Assembly: GCF_003254395.2 (NCBI RefSeq)
Contig: NC_037638.1
Location: forward strand, 18,755,027 to 18,819,026
Reading direction: 5' to 3'
Source: Apis mellifera
Lineage: Eukaryota; Arthropoda; Insecta; Hymenoptera; Apidae
Length of the DNA stretch: 64,000 bases
Part shown: positions 11,793 through 26,000 of the stretch, piece after piece
Layout: each line of letters opens with the position of its first letter
How positions within the stretch are numbered: position 1 is the first letter of the stretch
The notes under the pieces: generated by a model
Database searches by the model: none
The model's input: the letters and a program-made list of their open reading frames with translations, nothing else
Told to the model about the DNA's origin: nothing
Translations under genes and position numbers: made by a program

Positions 11793-14700
11793 GCGATACG
11801 TTGTAAACGGGACCGATTATTTTTCGTTGTCCCATCGATAAAATCGAATCTGTAGTAATTGGAACAGCGTACGGCCATTACGAAATCAATTTGCTTCGTT
11901 TCACGCCCAATCGAGGGCAAAATGGTCGACCGAGCCGATATAAAAATTTTAATTCCTCCCGGTTATAGAGACTCGTAAAAGCCCGAGAGAGTCCTGCCTT
12001 CTAACTGGTCGTATGTGTGTAAACTTTAATCGTATCTTCCGTGAAAACCTATATTTCGTGCGAAGCAATCCTCCGCGTCTTTCGATGCTTTCGCGACGTT
12101 ATTCCATCGATCCGGATCGTCCCCGTTAATTGCGGTTTCGGTTCATAAATTGCCAAGCCGCCTCCTTCTCGTGGAAAAATATCGAAACGACTCGGTACAT
12201 ACATACATACGTGTCAATCCGGACAGGGAGCGGATGGAATCGATCGAAATCGTAATATCGGAGAATCGAAGCGGTGAGTGGCGGGGTAACGACATTGTCG
12301 ATAGGATATTCGTTCCTACTAGCCTGCCGTTCTATAACACGCTCGTGAAATCTCGATTTTACGGTGTAATTCTATTCATAGCCTTCGAGAGCCTTTTCCA
12401 TCGGGCGTGACTGTTAATTATGTCGCGTTACACTTTGCCGAGCAAACATCGGCAAACCTGCGCCACGTCGAAACGATCTTTAAATTGGAAGGGGGTCCGG
12501 TTAGAAACGAGAACTTCTACACGGTGCAAGCATGGCGCGCCAGCGTGAAAAGTTGAACAGGAGCATCGGTATCGCGGCAAGGGAACCGTCATTGAACATT
12601 CCGTGTTCCGCTAATACTACCATGAAATCCTCTGCTTTAACGACGTAATCTCCTATCCTCGGTTCGCGCCTTTCTCGTTAACCAACGCTCAGCATTATTA
12701 CACGGCAACTAACGGCGTACCGCCAACACTTTCGTATCATGAAATTAGTGCGATGTTGTGGCGAAGAGAGGGGACGGAAAAGATAGAAGAAAAGGAAAGC
12801 ATTTTATCCGGAATGGTTGCTGCTGGATTCGTTACATTTTGTTACAGACAGAGGAAACCTTCTTTTTTAATGTTCCGCTTCGAATGGGAACTTTTACGAA
12901 TGCTTACGAAGAAAGCATTGGCTTGCACTTTGGAAATTCAGTTAAATTAGAATTCGTATTGAAAGATGCATAAAAAGAATAGTTAATAAAACTCGCTCTC
13001 AAAATTGTATATATCATCTGTGAGAAAAAGAATATGACCAACTCTTTAAATTACACGTTTCTGTGTAACCAACCCATATTCAATGACTATCTTTGCCTAT
13101 ATAAAACAATCGATACAACGAGACCTATCGACAGATAGAGCGGAGCATCCTGCCGATAAAAGACGAAGAATTGTTAACACGCGCCTACAAGAAATCAACT
13201 CGGTAGAAGTCGAATTTTCACGAAGCTTACTCTCTCCCGTGTATTTGTGTACACGCGTCTTATCGCTCGTATCGGCCTGCATAACGTGACACCCTCGAGG
13301 AATCCTCTTCGCGTGAGATTAGGTCTACCGGTTACGTACTTAGGTAAACTAACAGTGCTCTAAGGCCGCTTTCTCACGACTAGGCTAGCGATATCGTGGC
13401 ACGATCGTTTCTTCATAGGGAATTCGCTTCGTGATTTATGTTTTCTCGAGATGACGTCGCGATAGCTTCTCGATGATCTCTTCATTTATTCTTCGCGACA
13501 ATCGCGTATCGCGGAAAAATTTCGCGGCGGGATTATCGACAATAGTAATTTTCCATCGAATCTGGTAAGTAATTTCGGAATTAGACGGTTTTCGAGCCGA
13601 TATCGGGTCTCGTTTCGATAATAAGCGCGCACGGAGTATTCCCATTTTAAACCAGACTGCTTATCCTCGAGGAATTCCGTTCCCATTGAAACGGTCGGCC
13701 ATCGGGGCCCGAGCAAAATATCGTTCCATCCGCAATGCGTGATATCGACGTAATCGATATCTAATCTCGTCGTCCTCGTTACCAACCGTGCAAGGGGTGA
13801 AAGCCCGAATTCCGCTTTGGGATCGATCCACGATAAAGTTAGGAGGGGAAGATGGCGGGAAAATCTATCAAACTCGAAAAGTCTTACCGTTGAGAGATCT
13901 TGCGTTACGCGTAACCACGTGAGCACGATTCCATAAGGATATTTTATATTTTCTTGCCAAATGTCCCCTGAGAATCCGACATTTTCCCGTATTAATCTTC
14001 TCGAACTCTTCCACGGGACGAGAAAGGGGACGAGTTAAAAGCAGGGCTCGAATCGACGCGGTCAGAGGAAAATTCCATTTTCATAATACGTCCCATCTTT
14101 CCTCCACTTTTCATCCACTTCTCCGTGTTTCTCTGTTTCGCGGGGTGTGTTCCTATCCCGTTCGAGGGGTTTTTCTCCGCGGGGCGTGCAAACATTTGTC
14201 CATAAATGGAACAGGGGAAAACTTTCTCCGTAAATAGACCGGGTATTTTTACAACTCGCGCCAATCGCTACGACGACTATCGATATTTAGAGAAGCAGAA
14301 AAATTGTCGTCGCCGGAGGACAAAATACGGCGGTGGTTTTCGTGGAAACGACGAAACAATCGTAATAACGGCGGCGGTGCAGAGATTGATGTAGAGATTT
14401 GGTATAGAGACTATCAATCACGATGGAAGAAGGTTGCAAAGGGATGAATTTCTCTTTTGGAACGTTGGTTCACCGGTTGGCCGACGTTTACGCGGGTAAT
14501 TGCTTTCCTGACACGTGTGCGCGCCGACGACGTGGCCGGACGAAGCTTCGAACACACCGGGAACGGAGGGACGGAGGCCGCTTAATCGCGCGCGATAAAT
14601 CTACCCATGCATGCGAGAATCGTCTATTGTTACGTAATACTCGACGCCAAGGGGAGTATCATTAGGTTGACGGAGATTCAGATTGTACGTCCGTCGAGGG

Positions 14701-14823
14701 TGCGCGACTTTATTTCTCGTGTGATTTGGAAACGATTGTGGTTTAACACGCGAGAGATTAATCATCGGTCGTGGAAATTCAACGTATATAAGATGTCTTC
14801 CGATTCTTTCGATATCGATCACG

Positions 14824-14848
14824 CTTCATAGAATCAAATTCTATGAAG
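14824..14848. repeat. perfect 11-bp inverted repeat with 3-nt loop
   Basis: CTTCATAGAAT is followed by CAA and then its exact reverse complement, giving a 25-bp hairpin. It lies in otherwise unremarkable noncoding DNA. It has no coupled motif or target-site duplication that would make it a mobile element remnant. Confidence 0.8.
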
Positions 14849-16156
14849 ATGGATGGAGATTGAAAATTAAAAAAAAATTCTACGAATCGATGAGTGAAAA
14901 TTGCGTATCAATTATTCCGCTGATATAATATTTCAACCTCTCCGTAAGTATTCCGTAAATTTCGAAAAATAATTGAGATATTCATATTCGATTTCTTTTC
15001 TATCTTTAATTTGTCCGACTTTTTTATTTGTCAATTATCAATCAAAAAACAGGAGACTCGGAAAATAGAATGACAACGGAAAAGATTTAAGGATAGAAAG
15101 ACGTTCATCGCACGCGCGACAGACGCGGAGTTATTCGAAGGAATCGAGGAATACGGTATACAGAATATTCCGACGGTACTGGCCCATTACCATGTTCGAA
15201 CGATGAAAGGAGGAGACTAGGCACAAGCGCTATCTCGGTGGCCGGGTGCACTTGGACCACGTCATCCGAAACGTCTTGTTCATATCGATTCGAGCTAGAG
15301 AATCCATAAAACGCGGGAGAGGCTATTACCGAGGAAAAGCATTGTGCTTCTTTGGCACGTAAACCGGTCACAAAGTTGGATACATCGATATTCCTTCTTT
15401 ACTGTTACGCTCATCCTGCCTATTGTCTGCCCGTTCATGTCTTAATCCCTTCGATCTCGACTATAATCTTTCCATAAAACTGTGTGCAATTCGATATCGA
15501 AATTTATCAATCGACAAATATCAAACACCGAGAAATCTTTATCCAATCTTCCTTCGGCCATCGAAAAGATACGTAAACCTTTTACGAAAATACGAATTTT
15601 CGAGTACGCGCTTCGATATTCTCGTAAACGGGATGAAAATTCTAAAAGATTGGTCTTTCGGACGAACCGCTTCTTGAAATTCAAAGGTTTCGAGGACGAG
15701 GTACACGGAAGCACACATTCCAGACCGGTGTAACACCCAAATGATTCAACAGAGCACGGGAACGTGGGTAAAACCGATCGACCGTATCGCTTCGTTATCG
15801 TCCCCGTTGATTCATAGATCGTTCCGTAATCTCGGAATCCGGGAACCGTCTGATCGTGCGTGAACGTTCGACCGACACGGAGAACCCGTAAAGCTCGCGT
15901 TAAGAGGAATAAGGTAGATAAACTTCGATCAGGTTGAACGTCGTCGCTCGTGCGCGCGCGTGCTCGATGCCGATAATCCTTTTAGGCGGACTTGCTCGTT
16001 TGCTTTTTAAAACATTTCTTTTTTTAAACATTTTCTCTCGATAAACAGCAACGAGACTTAACAACGGTTTACTACTCGAGGTCAATCTTCGAAATGGGTG
16101 CTAGGACCGGCCCCAGCCTCTCCACGTCTCCATTAACGGGCCCACTTACCGCCGAA

Positions 16157-16380
16157 TAAAGACTGATCGAAGGGACGAAACGGTTCGCGCGACGATCGTT
16201 GCCCGCCTCCACGACCGCGGTAACGAGCGTATTTTTTATCGCCAACGCCGCCTCGGGATCCTTTGACACGTTCAATTTGTATTTGCACAGGGAGGGAACG
16301 GACTCCTCCGATACGGTTGAACGCGGGAACAAGCTCGGTCCGATATCGATGCGTTCGATTCCGACTAACGACACGGCCAA
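16157..16380 (-). CDS. candidate coding exon, unknown protein
   Basis: On the minus strand a frame of about 75 codons (it stays open to 16072) has GC-rich third positions and protein-like composition, unlike its AT-rich surroundings. At 16156 (minus) the frame meets GCG|GTAAGT, a near-consensus donor. Just upstream an in-frame TAG sits inside a possible acceptor (ACTAG, about 16392), so the exon could start immediately after it, but the pyrimidine tract there is poor. I do not recognise the protein and see no partner exon with a matching phase. It may be chance. Confidence 0.25.
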
Positions 16381-19300
16381 AGTCGTTCTCTAGTCTCGTG
16401 ACGATGGCTTCGTTTCTGTGTATCGTCGAGAAAGATAGCCGAGAATTTAGGGGATACGGAGTTGTACGAAGTGTGCACGGTGATATCGCGACGGGGATGG
16501 TAAATTGGCCGACATTGGAGTAGATTTTTGAACAACCAATAATATTCTCGTTAAATTGGGTTATGCACGAATGCTCGAATGACCTGAAAGATTTTCCTTC
16601 AATTATTAGCTCGATTGACCGTATCGATGAAAAATCGAAATTCCAAGTACCTAATTACGACGAATAATAATATTACTGCAATTTCGTCTGCTTTCTGTTG
16701 AGCTTCTTTCGAATTCGAGAGAATATTCGCGCGATAGACATGACGACTGATTATCGTAACAATTGTACGGGAAAATTACCTGTGGACATCGGGAAAATTT
16801 AATCAAAGGACTCGATCGACTAGGACACGGGACCGGAATACATTTGATGTTCGCCACGCAAACGAGAAACGAGGGAAGGGCAAGTTCCAGGTCCAAGGAG
16901 ACTTCCGGTTGAAATTCTCGCAGCCATTACCGATCTCTCGGTGCACGACTCGCTGACAGAGACACGTCTATAGAATGTTTCCTTATGCCTTGCAATCGAC
17001 TACGGAGAAAGCTGCGGGAAGAGATGCTCGCCGAGATTTCCCATGGGCGAACGTGTAACTAATATCTGACGAACAAGTCGCTCGGTAGGCCTTTGACGTA
17101 CGTTTATTTTGCGCTGCGTCGCGTGTACAGTCGATAATCCCGATTTCAATTGTCAGAAACAACCCGTTAATTAGAAACCGCCAATCAGCTATCCACGAAA
17201 TACGGTTATTCCTGGACTGAACGATCAGACACACCGTGTAATTTCCCAGATTGCCTTCAAAGTGGCCTGTGATGTTCGCCAAGTTCAATCAGATCATCGT
17301 GCAATCCTATTTAATAATTTAATTGATACCATGGAAGAATCTTTACGTGCGACATATCGATTTCGATAATGAGACGTTTCGAATTTCGACAAGTTGAAAA
17401 ATTTAGAAATTTGAATTAAATGTACTAGAAATAGTGTATCAAATACAAAAATGATATTAATGAAATTTCTTTTCAAATAATTTAATTGAACCTATAAAAA
17501 AATTCTTATTTTGTAATTCTTATTATAATCTACTACTATGGGATATTTTCGTTTAGACGGAAGAAAATTTTTGATCTTGAACAATTTAAAACTAGATATA
17601 AAAGAATTGAAACTTTCTGAAAAATGAACGAGCTTCCAATTTGCAATGACAAAAGTTACCACGCGATGTCTCTAGTTAGCTCAAAATGAATGAAGCAATA
17701 TTAATAAAGTTTCGTCATACACGTTGTCCTCTTTCTAATAATTCAATTAGATCTACGAAAGAATCTTCATCTAGATATAAAGAATTATTTTTCTTTATAT
17801 AAAATACAAATTTTGAACTCACAAAATAATGTTAAATCGTACAATACAATCATATCAGATTTTTCTCAGAGAATATTTGTTTATCAGACAGAAACCTTAT
17901 TAATGTTCATCGACGAATCTCTAAATCTCTAATAACCAGCTTCCAATTTACATCTTGATCTTGTGAGGGATAACAGGTTGCGAGTAATGAAAAGAGGAAA
18001 AACAAGAGAAGCTCGAGTTCGTTTGTAATTCCGCTCGTGAGTCACACATTTCGACTCGTTAGAAAACGAACGTGGACAAATTTGTCGAAGTTTGAAGACA
18101 AAGCAAGAGATCGTTGCTGACGACAATCTTTCCTGTTTCTGCCAAAAATCGACGTACGCCACCTAACGAAACTACGTGAACAAGCAATGTCCCACAGACA
18201 ACAAACTATTTGAAAATTGAGGGAAAAAACTGGCACGTTCCATTGGTCGATTGTACGATTGCTGTTGTACTTTGAACGAGAATTTACGATCATTTTTCGA
18301 CGTATACATTTTATCTAACTTCAATATTATAAAATTTATTTACTTTTTTCTACCAGGAGATAAAATACGAAGATATTATCCATTGTACGAGGTGTAACAA
18401 CAAATATCGAATGAATATTAAAGAAATTTACTAGAAATATAAAATGAATAACGAGGGAAGAAATTTATTTTAAAAAAATCGAAAACCATGTAAAAATATA
18501 TTTGTCCCAATTTACTTTCTTTGCGAATAATACCTCAAAATAAACAAAATCAATGCAACGGATCCGCAAACATCGTTCCCTGCTCATATCGTGAATCATT
18601 TCGGTCTCATAAATAGCCACAAGATGATTACTTCCAAAGAGTTTCAAAGAATATAATCAAATATTCCATGCAACACGAAAATAGCACCATTTTCTGGTCG
18701 AATATGGATCAAATAAACGATATTCTCGCGTATTCTCCTTCTTCTCCAATGCTTCTTTTCTTTTTATTAACCGATCTATCAAACAAACGTCCACGTTCTA
18801 TCTGGAATTGTTTCTGAAATGACCGATAGTGAAAAATAATTTCGTGACAAATACTACCATTAGTCATACACGATAGCACGCGAACCACGTTATTAGTACG
18901 ATGATTATTAGTACGAGTCGTCATTATTCATATACACTTGAACTTTTTTTTTCCACTTCCACGTATTCTATACATATAGCCACGAATCCGCCCTTCGACA
19001 TATCTGTTTTCGCGCTTCCATTATCCGTTCATCTCGGCCACGTTCACGAATTTTTATTCGCCGCTTGTTTGACTCGTGCTGATTTCAAACCTATTGTCCG
19101 TGACATCCCCCCCTATGTCCTTTCGACCAGGTATACGGCAATGAGAGAGAGAAAGAGAAAAGGGAAAAAAGGAGAACAGGTTAGAAGAAAACAAGCCTTT
19201 TAAACGCTCTCAACGTGAACACGTCTACAGGGGTGGGCCACGCAAAATCGGCCAGGTAATAAAGAAGACTTCTGTCGACCAATGTAGCTGGCTTCTTGGC

Positions 19301-22300
19301 TCTTTTCACAAAGTGAGAAAATTCCACTACACAAGTAAGATCTCCTCATTGTCCTCCGAGATTATAGCCTACCACTTTCCGCTCGTTCGACACAGAAAAC
19401 TCACGACAGGGTGAGACCATTTTTCGAGGTAACGTCATTTGGCGACACCTTGAAGGGAAGATTGAAGCGTTCGTGAAATATTCATGCAGTTTTAAAACAT
19501 GGGGACCAGAACGGAGATACGATAAGCCTCGACACGAGAGTTTATTACGCTCTGTCGTCGAAATGTAAATTGGATCGTGTCGAGCGAGGGGTATACCGAT
19601 TTTTGCACCGTTTCAAGGGGAAAAATTGTCCTCGCTGGACGCAATTCTTAGAGGTAGGAAAAAAAAGAAACATAAATTCTAAAGTTTGCCTCCATTTAGT
19701 GCATTACACCGACTGCAATTTACGGGATAAAGCCGTAGTAAGAAAAGTAAATGAAGAGAAATCGTCGCGTCAAAATTTCTTTATCTTCTCCGTTTACTAG
19801 CGTCCTTTGCACGCTCGCATTTTCCATGCTTTTTCGGACCTCTACCATAAACAGTCAACATCCTAGTTTTCACACAACGGATACAGATGATCATACGGAG
19901 ATATAACAAAAATCCGAGTTAACGAATCAAATTTTCGATAGTTCGCGTAACGAATTGAAAAACAAACGAAAAGGGATGAATGCTTTCTTCGATTATTTCG
20001 AATTTTTTCACTTGCATTCCACGAATAATAGGATAAAATCAATTCGTCCAAATATTCAAATATCGCCTCACAACTTCAAATACATCGGAATTATTATAAA
20101 TTATTATTGATAATTGTCACGCCACTGTCATTTAACGTTTCATATTCTTCCGACAAATAAAATCGTAATTCGAAAAGTTTATAAATTGTGCGAAAATTCA
20201 CAAAGAATCGTGTACCGCTCGCGAAAGGAAAAATCTCGGAAGAAAAATGGGTTCGAAAGTTTCGATGGATAAACGCGGACGTACAACGCGAGCTTTCCGC
20301 TCCGAAAATTAAAAATCATCGAAACGAGGTCCAAGGAACGGCCATATGTCAGAATATTTGCACGTTCGCGAGTTCTTTCAAAAAGGTTCCTTCAAAACGG
20401 ATAGGAGAAGAGATCCAGAACCTCTACAAGCATTTTCCCCCTCTTTCATCCCCGTTCGTATTGTACGATGGAGAAGCTCCGTTCGTAAGTTCCGACCAAG
20501 TTTCTGCAGCAACAAACAGCAATGGCTCGAAATTCGTATAATACGATCCGAAAGGTATATAACTTTCTTTGGAAACTGAGGGTACAGTTGCTACTATGAT
20601 TCAGTTGATGCGAAATCCAATGCATTCGGCGCTAACTTCTCGACATTAACAGCAGTATTAATTAGGACACGAGAGAGAGAGGATTTCGTCGATATCACTT
20701 TGATGATTTGAAAACATTTTATTTGTTCAACGTACGATTAACGAGAATTCTGCTTTTCGAGAATTGGAATTCACGCGAGATCATTTAATCCCTTTATACC
20801 GACGAATGAGATTTGTGGATGAAAAAATAAAAATCACGATTCGGATTAAAGATAAAATTGCGAGAAATCTCATTATTCCACAAACAGCTTCGTCAATCAA
20901 ATCATAAGATGAGACGCGAATTATCGAATTGAAATACGCATCATTGTAAGAAGAAGGGATAGTTTTTCCAAAGAAACATTCCAAAGACGAGATTCATTCG
21001 TTATCGAGGCTGGTGAGCAATTCTAATCGCCATTTCGACATATTTTTTACTATTAATCTCTTTAATCGCCGATATAATTTGCTTGCGTAAATATTTTAGC
21101 ATGAAAAATTTATCATTTACTGCGTGCCGATGAATTTCTATCTTTTCCACGATTTATATTTACATCCATGGATTTAGTTTATCCATATACGTTCAACAAA
21201 TTTGATATTTCATTTCATGAAATTGAAACAAGACACGGAAATTTGAGATTTCACGAACCGATTGATTTATACGTTATTAAAATAACGGTGGAGACAAAGC
21301 GGGAGACGAAATTCTTCGCCATCGTTAATTAATTTTCAAAATGATCGTTCAAAACTCGATGAACAGAGATCAAGAAAACGGTATGGAATAAAGAAAAGCA
21401 GCGAACAGAGGTCTCAGGTGGGCGGCCGTAATGCTTGAATTCTATTCGTAAAACTTTCGGATGAAATCCTTAAGCCTGGAAAAGTCTGAAAATCGACATT
21501 GCACGGGTCACGTGCAGCGACTGACCTCGTTCTCTTCTCCAGTCAAGAGAGTCACGTGGCTACTCTATTAATTTCACCGTTCTCAAACCATGATACGTTA
21601 GAGGAAGGAAGAAAAATCGCGTTGAATAAAGGAGAGGCCGAAGGACTTTTGCTCGTGGGACAAGACAGTATTCAAAAAGCGCACGTCTTCTCAAAGCAAG
21701 GGGCAGAATGGAAAGGAGAAGGAATCATGCGCCATTCCGCCATTGGCAGATTAAAGCGACGTCGTTGGTCTTTGATCTTTGGTAAGAAGCAAGAAAGAGG
21801 AAAGGCGAACGTGAAACGGTGAGCTTTTGCGTGTTAAAGGGTAAAACTCTCCGGAGAATGCAGACTCGCTTTCACTGTCAACTCGCGAGTAACGACAATC
21901 AAACAAAGGGAAGAAACGAGAAAGAAGAAGAAGAATCAAAGAAAAAGTAGAAGGATAGTAAGGATTAGGCAAAAGAATCAAGAATGCGACACACGCTTTT
22001 GTCCGGAAACACTTCGATCAGATTGCTTGGCATTTGTACCAATGATAGAGGAATCTCTCTTTAATATAAAAAAAAAAAAAAAAAAAAAAAAACTCACGAA
22101 GATAAAGTAAGATTTCTTCATGATCCTTTCGGTCGTCGATCGGCAAATTCTTCGTCCGTCTTCCGATTTCTAGAGAAGATATCCCGTTTCTACGTGCTCC
22201 AAATTCTATTGCGTGCGAGCTATCGTCAAAGATCTTCGACTTGCCACCGCGTACAGGCTGCGCCCTCCAAGGAAGGGCGCATCGAGGAATCGGTTCAACC

Positions 22301-22619
22301 CTTCTCCAAGGACAGATCACACCGCAGTGTCTCACTTTACAATTACATATATCACACTTGTTTCTCACCCTTCTTCGCGGTGCGGTTTACACATCGCCAC
22401 AAAAATCGACTATCCACGTGACGATAAATTCGCTCTTGCGACTTTGTTGCCACGATCGCGATCGCGAAAATAAATTCAACCGTAACAAACTGTTGTACGT
22501 GCAAAAAAAAAAACGAACTAAATTACACGACGATTTAGAAATATCATAATATAATAACTTATAACACGGACGCGTTACGTTACACGGCACGAATGGATCT
22601 CATCGATCTTGGACGATCT
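16381..22619. other. single-copy noncoding stretch
   Basis: No exon or RNA gene can be supported. Frames are short and AT-driven. A poly-A run lies at the right side (listed separately). A CpG-richer patch at 20.2-20.5 kb has a 117-codon plus-strand frame without splice signals or recognisable sequence. Confidence 0.5.
22068..22092. repeat. poly-A run
   Basis: About 25 consecutive A residues. No upstream gene body or target-site duplication suggests a retrocopy, so it is read as a simple homopolymer. Confidence 0.9.
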
Positions 22620-23060
22620 AACGAGGGGATGATACGAAAGGGTTAACGCACACGCACGTGTCTACGATCCTGGCCGATGTCGTCGGGCCGAAGTGCGCCG
22701 CACGAGTGTCGGCCTTAACGTCTCGAAAGCGCTTGACGTTGGCGCCCGTGCGGCTGGGGTGGGGGCTGGAGGGGTTCGCGGAGAAACACACTGTGCCCTT
22801 CTCCCCTCCACGACTAACCAACGCCAACTCCAACCCTCGTGCACCCCCACCGTCAACTCCTCGCTCGCTCTTTTGCTCCATCTCTCTCTCTCCCTCCCTC
22901 CCACCGCGTCCACCCTCATCGCTCTCGTTGGGGCCGAGGTTGGAATAAAGTGGTGCCGGAGGGGTGGTTTGGCTGGTCGGGACTAAGAAGGGGTAAGAGC
23001 ACGGAGAAAGACGGTTTGATCGAAACGATGGACGGTCGGAGGGAGACGGGACCGATGTAA
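22620..23060. promoter_or_regulatory. GC- and CpG-rich patch
   Basis: This segment is clearly more GC-rich than the sequence on either side and carries many CpGs, a pyrimidine tract (about 22880-22915) and open frames in several reading frames at once, as expected from composition. A donor-like GGG|GTAAGA lies near 22990. In AT-rich insect genomes such patches are often promoters or first exons, but no initiator, TATA or coding exon confirms that here. Confidence 0.3.
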
Positions 23061-26000
23061 GCCGCGAGGATCACGCGGACCGAATGTCGAATTTGTTTTA
23101 TACGTGTTGTATCCGTCGATGGCGTGCGATTTTCTTCCGGATGAACGTGTTCGACGATCGCGATTAGCGTTCAGATTTTTTTCAGAAAAATTTGTTCAAA
23201 ATATTTGAAAAGATAATTATTTTTATACGTATATCGAGAGAGCGAAGATTTAATCAAAGAGAGTCAAAGTACACGAGGTTAAACAAGTTGTTCCGGGATT
23301 TGCGGGACTCGATATTGACATTACTGACAGGTGGATGAGAAAAAAAAAAAAAAGGGCTGTAAATATCAGCAGAACGATGCACGCGCGGTTTGCGGGCAGA
23401 AATTTTATAGATCGACGAATCTTCTGATTTACCAAAGGAAATATCTTTTGTGAAACGTCCCGAGGAAAGATGGATTCCGGGTGACGGAGATTGAGGCGGA
23501 CTCAATGGAGATTTATCGATATTGAAAATCCATACTGGTTACGGGTATGGTAAGGGATGAGAAGGGAGGAAACGGTGGTAGAAAAATAATTGTCATTATT
23601 TGAAAGATTGTCAATCGCGTCAAAAAATCGGTCTGTTCGGAAATGATTACTGTCGCGTGTAGGCCGACGGATTCGTACGTTGTTTGACGAACGTTAATCG
23701 AAACGTTGACCCGATTCGTGTGTGCGTAGTTGCGTGTATGCATGTTGAATCAAACGTCTATTTGCCGTGCGTGCACGTTGCGTACATGAGAAATGATGCG
23801 TGCGACCCGCAGCCACCGGTGTTCAATACGAATAACTGTACAAATTGTTAAATATTTTTGTTCCCTCTTTTTTTCCCCTCTTTTCCCCTTTTCGAAAAAT
23901 ATATTCGATATAATGCAGAATACGAATTGGAAACGAATCGAGTCATCTTCCTGTTACCCGGGCCGGGATAAAGTTTTATCCTTTTTTTTTTATCGAGTTT
24001 AAATGTCAATGTATGGATTTACCAGAGTTCATCCCGCGTTTCCGGAAGATCATCTCTCACTGTGGGTTTCATTTGTCAAAGAAGAGATAAAATAGATTGA
24101 TCAACGATTGAAACAACAGGGAGGGTGTATCGTTGGTCCGAAACGATTTTTATTCACTACCGCGATTGTTTTATGTTTAGTTTCAATATGGTCTGGATAA
24201 ATTGTCCCGTTGATGAATTTGTGAACGGGGATGAGGATATTGAATGTAAATTTCTGATACCAAATAAATATTTAACAAAAATATGGCTCGGTCGAGTTCA
24301 GCTGCGCATACGATCAATTTTTCAACATCGGAAAAATAAAATAACATTTCAGCAACCTATTAATGCATCAAATAAGTCGATGCAATAAGATGCAAAAGTA
24401 CGAAACTTGAGTGTGTCGAACAAGAATCCCCTTATAAACAACTTTAAAAAAGTTAATACCTCACTTTCAAAGACTTCCTCTCCGAACAACAAGATATAAA
24501 AAAAGATCTATCGATTCACGAGCTCGAGAATCCTTAAAGAAAAAAACTGTATCGAACGGTTAAATTAAGAAACGAAAGATATTTCGATCATTTCCATAAC
24601 TCTATTCTCGTATTTCTGTCGCAAAGTGAACTGCATATTGTTCGAAAAGTGAAAAAAAGAGGAAATAGAAACTATCTCGATCGTATCGATGTTTGAAAAC
24701 CGCATTGAATCGATGGATATAACGCATGCTCGAATTTCCGCAGGACGTGTGCTCGATACAAGACAAGGTCGCGCACGACATACCGGTAGACAAGATCCCG
24801 TATACCACTTTGGATAAGCTGTATTCGGACGATCGCCATTTTAGATAAACGATATCCGGATAAACTGGATCCCCCAGCATCTTAAATCGAACGTGCACTC
24901 TTCGCGCGTTTCGCGTTCTTTCGTGACTTTCTCTTATTATCCAGCCACGAATGAAAGTCACGCAAGAAATGTGAAAAAGTCGATCTCTCCGCTACCGATA
25001 AGAAAAATCTTTTCCTTTATCTTTGCTGCGAATTTACAGCGTTGAAAACGATGATAGAATTTAATCATCCATTCGATATTTGATCCCTATGGTGGTGTAA
25101 TCGCGTTAATTTATGGACAGCTCCATAATAGCGTGATGATTATTTGATAATATAACCGAACGATCAATCAATAAATTATAATTAAATATTAACTTTTGAT
25201 ATATGTAATTAACTGCACTCGGCATCTGTACTATTTATGCTCGATCCATTCCAACCACTTCACCGTTTATTAATATTCTCGAATTATTGATATATATGTG
25301 CATCCAAGATCTTCCAACGTAATTTATATTTGGATTATGAATCTAATTTCCGACGATTCCTTTCCAATTATCGATGTCGTAACAAAGTTACATTTTTTTG
25401 TCTAATCTATATCTTTGTCTCGTATTTTGAAATTAAATTATACATATTATAACGTTTCGACTAATTATTCTGTTATCTTTATTTTTAATATTCGTTGTTC
25501 CTAAATAAATTACACGGAAAAGAGATCATAATAATATCGAAATGGTATTGAAACTCATCGATGAAAAGCATAAACCTTAACTGTTTAAAGTCTTTGACAT
25601 CCCCTTCGATACGAAATCCCCCGGCTTTCCCTCTTCAGGATAGAATAAACGATTGGCGCACGCTAAAGGCCTCGCCAATCTCGTATAAAATCCTCTTTCT
25701 TTTTCCGCTATATTTATTTTGATGAATGCATTTAAAGGATATAGAGGGGAAAAATAGAATCAAGGAAAAAATAAGAATAGAATAAAAAAAAAATGGAATG
25801 AAGAGAATATCAAACAGGATAAAATTCTCGCGTTAAAAGTGCTTCAAGTTTATTATTTCGAGGTAAAAAAGTTTTCTATTAATATGCGAAGAGAGCAAGG
25901 AAAGAAGAGAGCGGGGAGGAAAATCAGAAACTTTCTAAGTAACTCCAATTACCGAATAAAAAGAATAAAAAAAAAAAAATTCATTATATCGGCTTCCATC

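Larger units (their letters stand above)
8610..16156. other. noncoding stretch with simple repeats and a hairpin
   Basis: No supportable gene. It contains a TATA-like TATATAAG at 9340-9347, a purine-rich A tract near 9559-9595, a (TTC)n run, the (GA)28 repeat and one short perfect inverted repeat, the last three listed separately. A 146-codon minus-strand frame at 13486-13926 and an 88-codon minus-strand frame at 15105-15371 are open but have no recognisable homology or matching splice phases. Confidence 0.5.

Noticed and set aside
11641..11920. Ser-Leu repeat proteins on the minus strand
   Set aside because: Pure translation of the (GA)28 microsatellite.
13486..13926. 146-codon minus-strand frame
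   Set aside because: No splice signals of matching phase, no recognisable similarity, and long chance frames are expected in CpG-rich, stop-poor segments.
22068..22092. Poly-A as the tail of a processed retrocopy
   Set aside because: No upstream exon-joined gene sequence and no flanking direct repeats.
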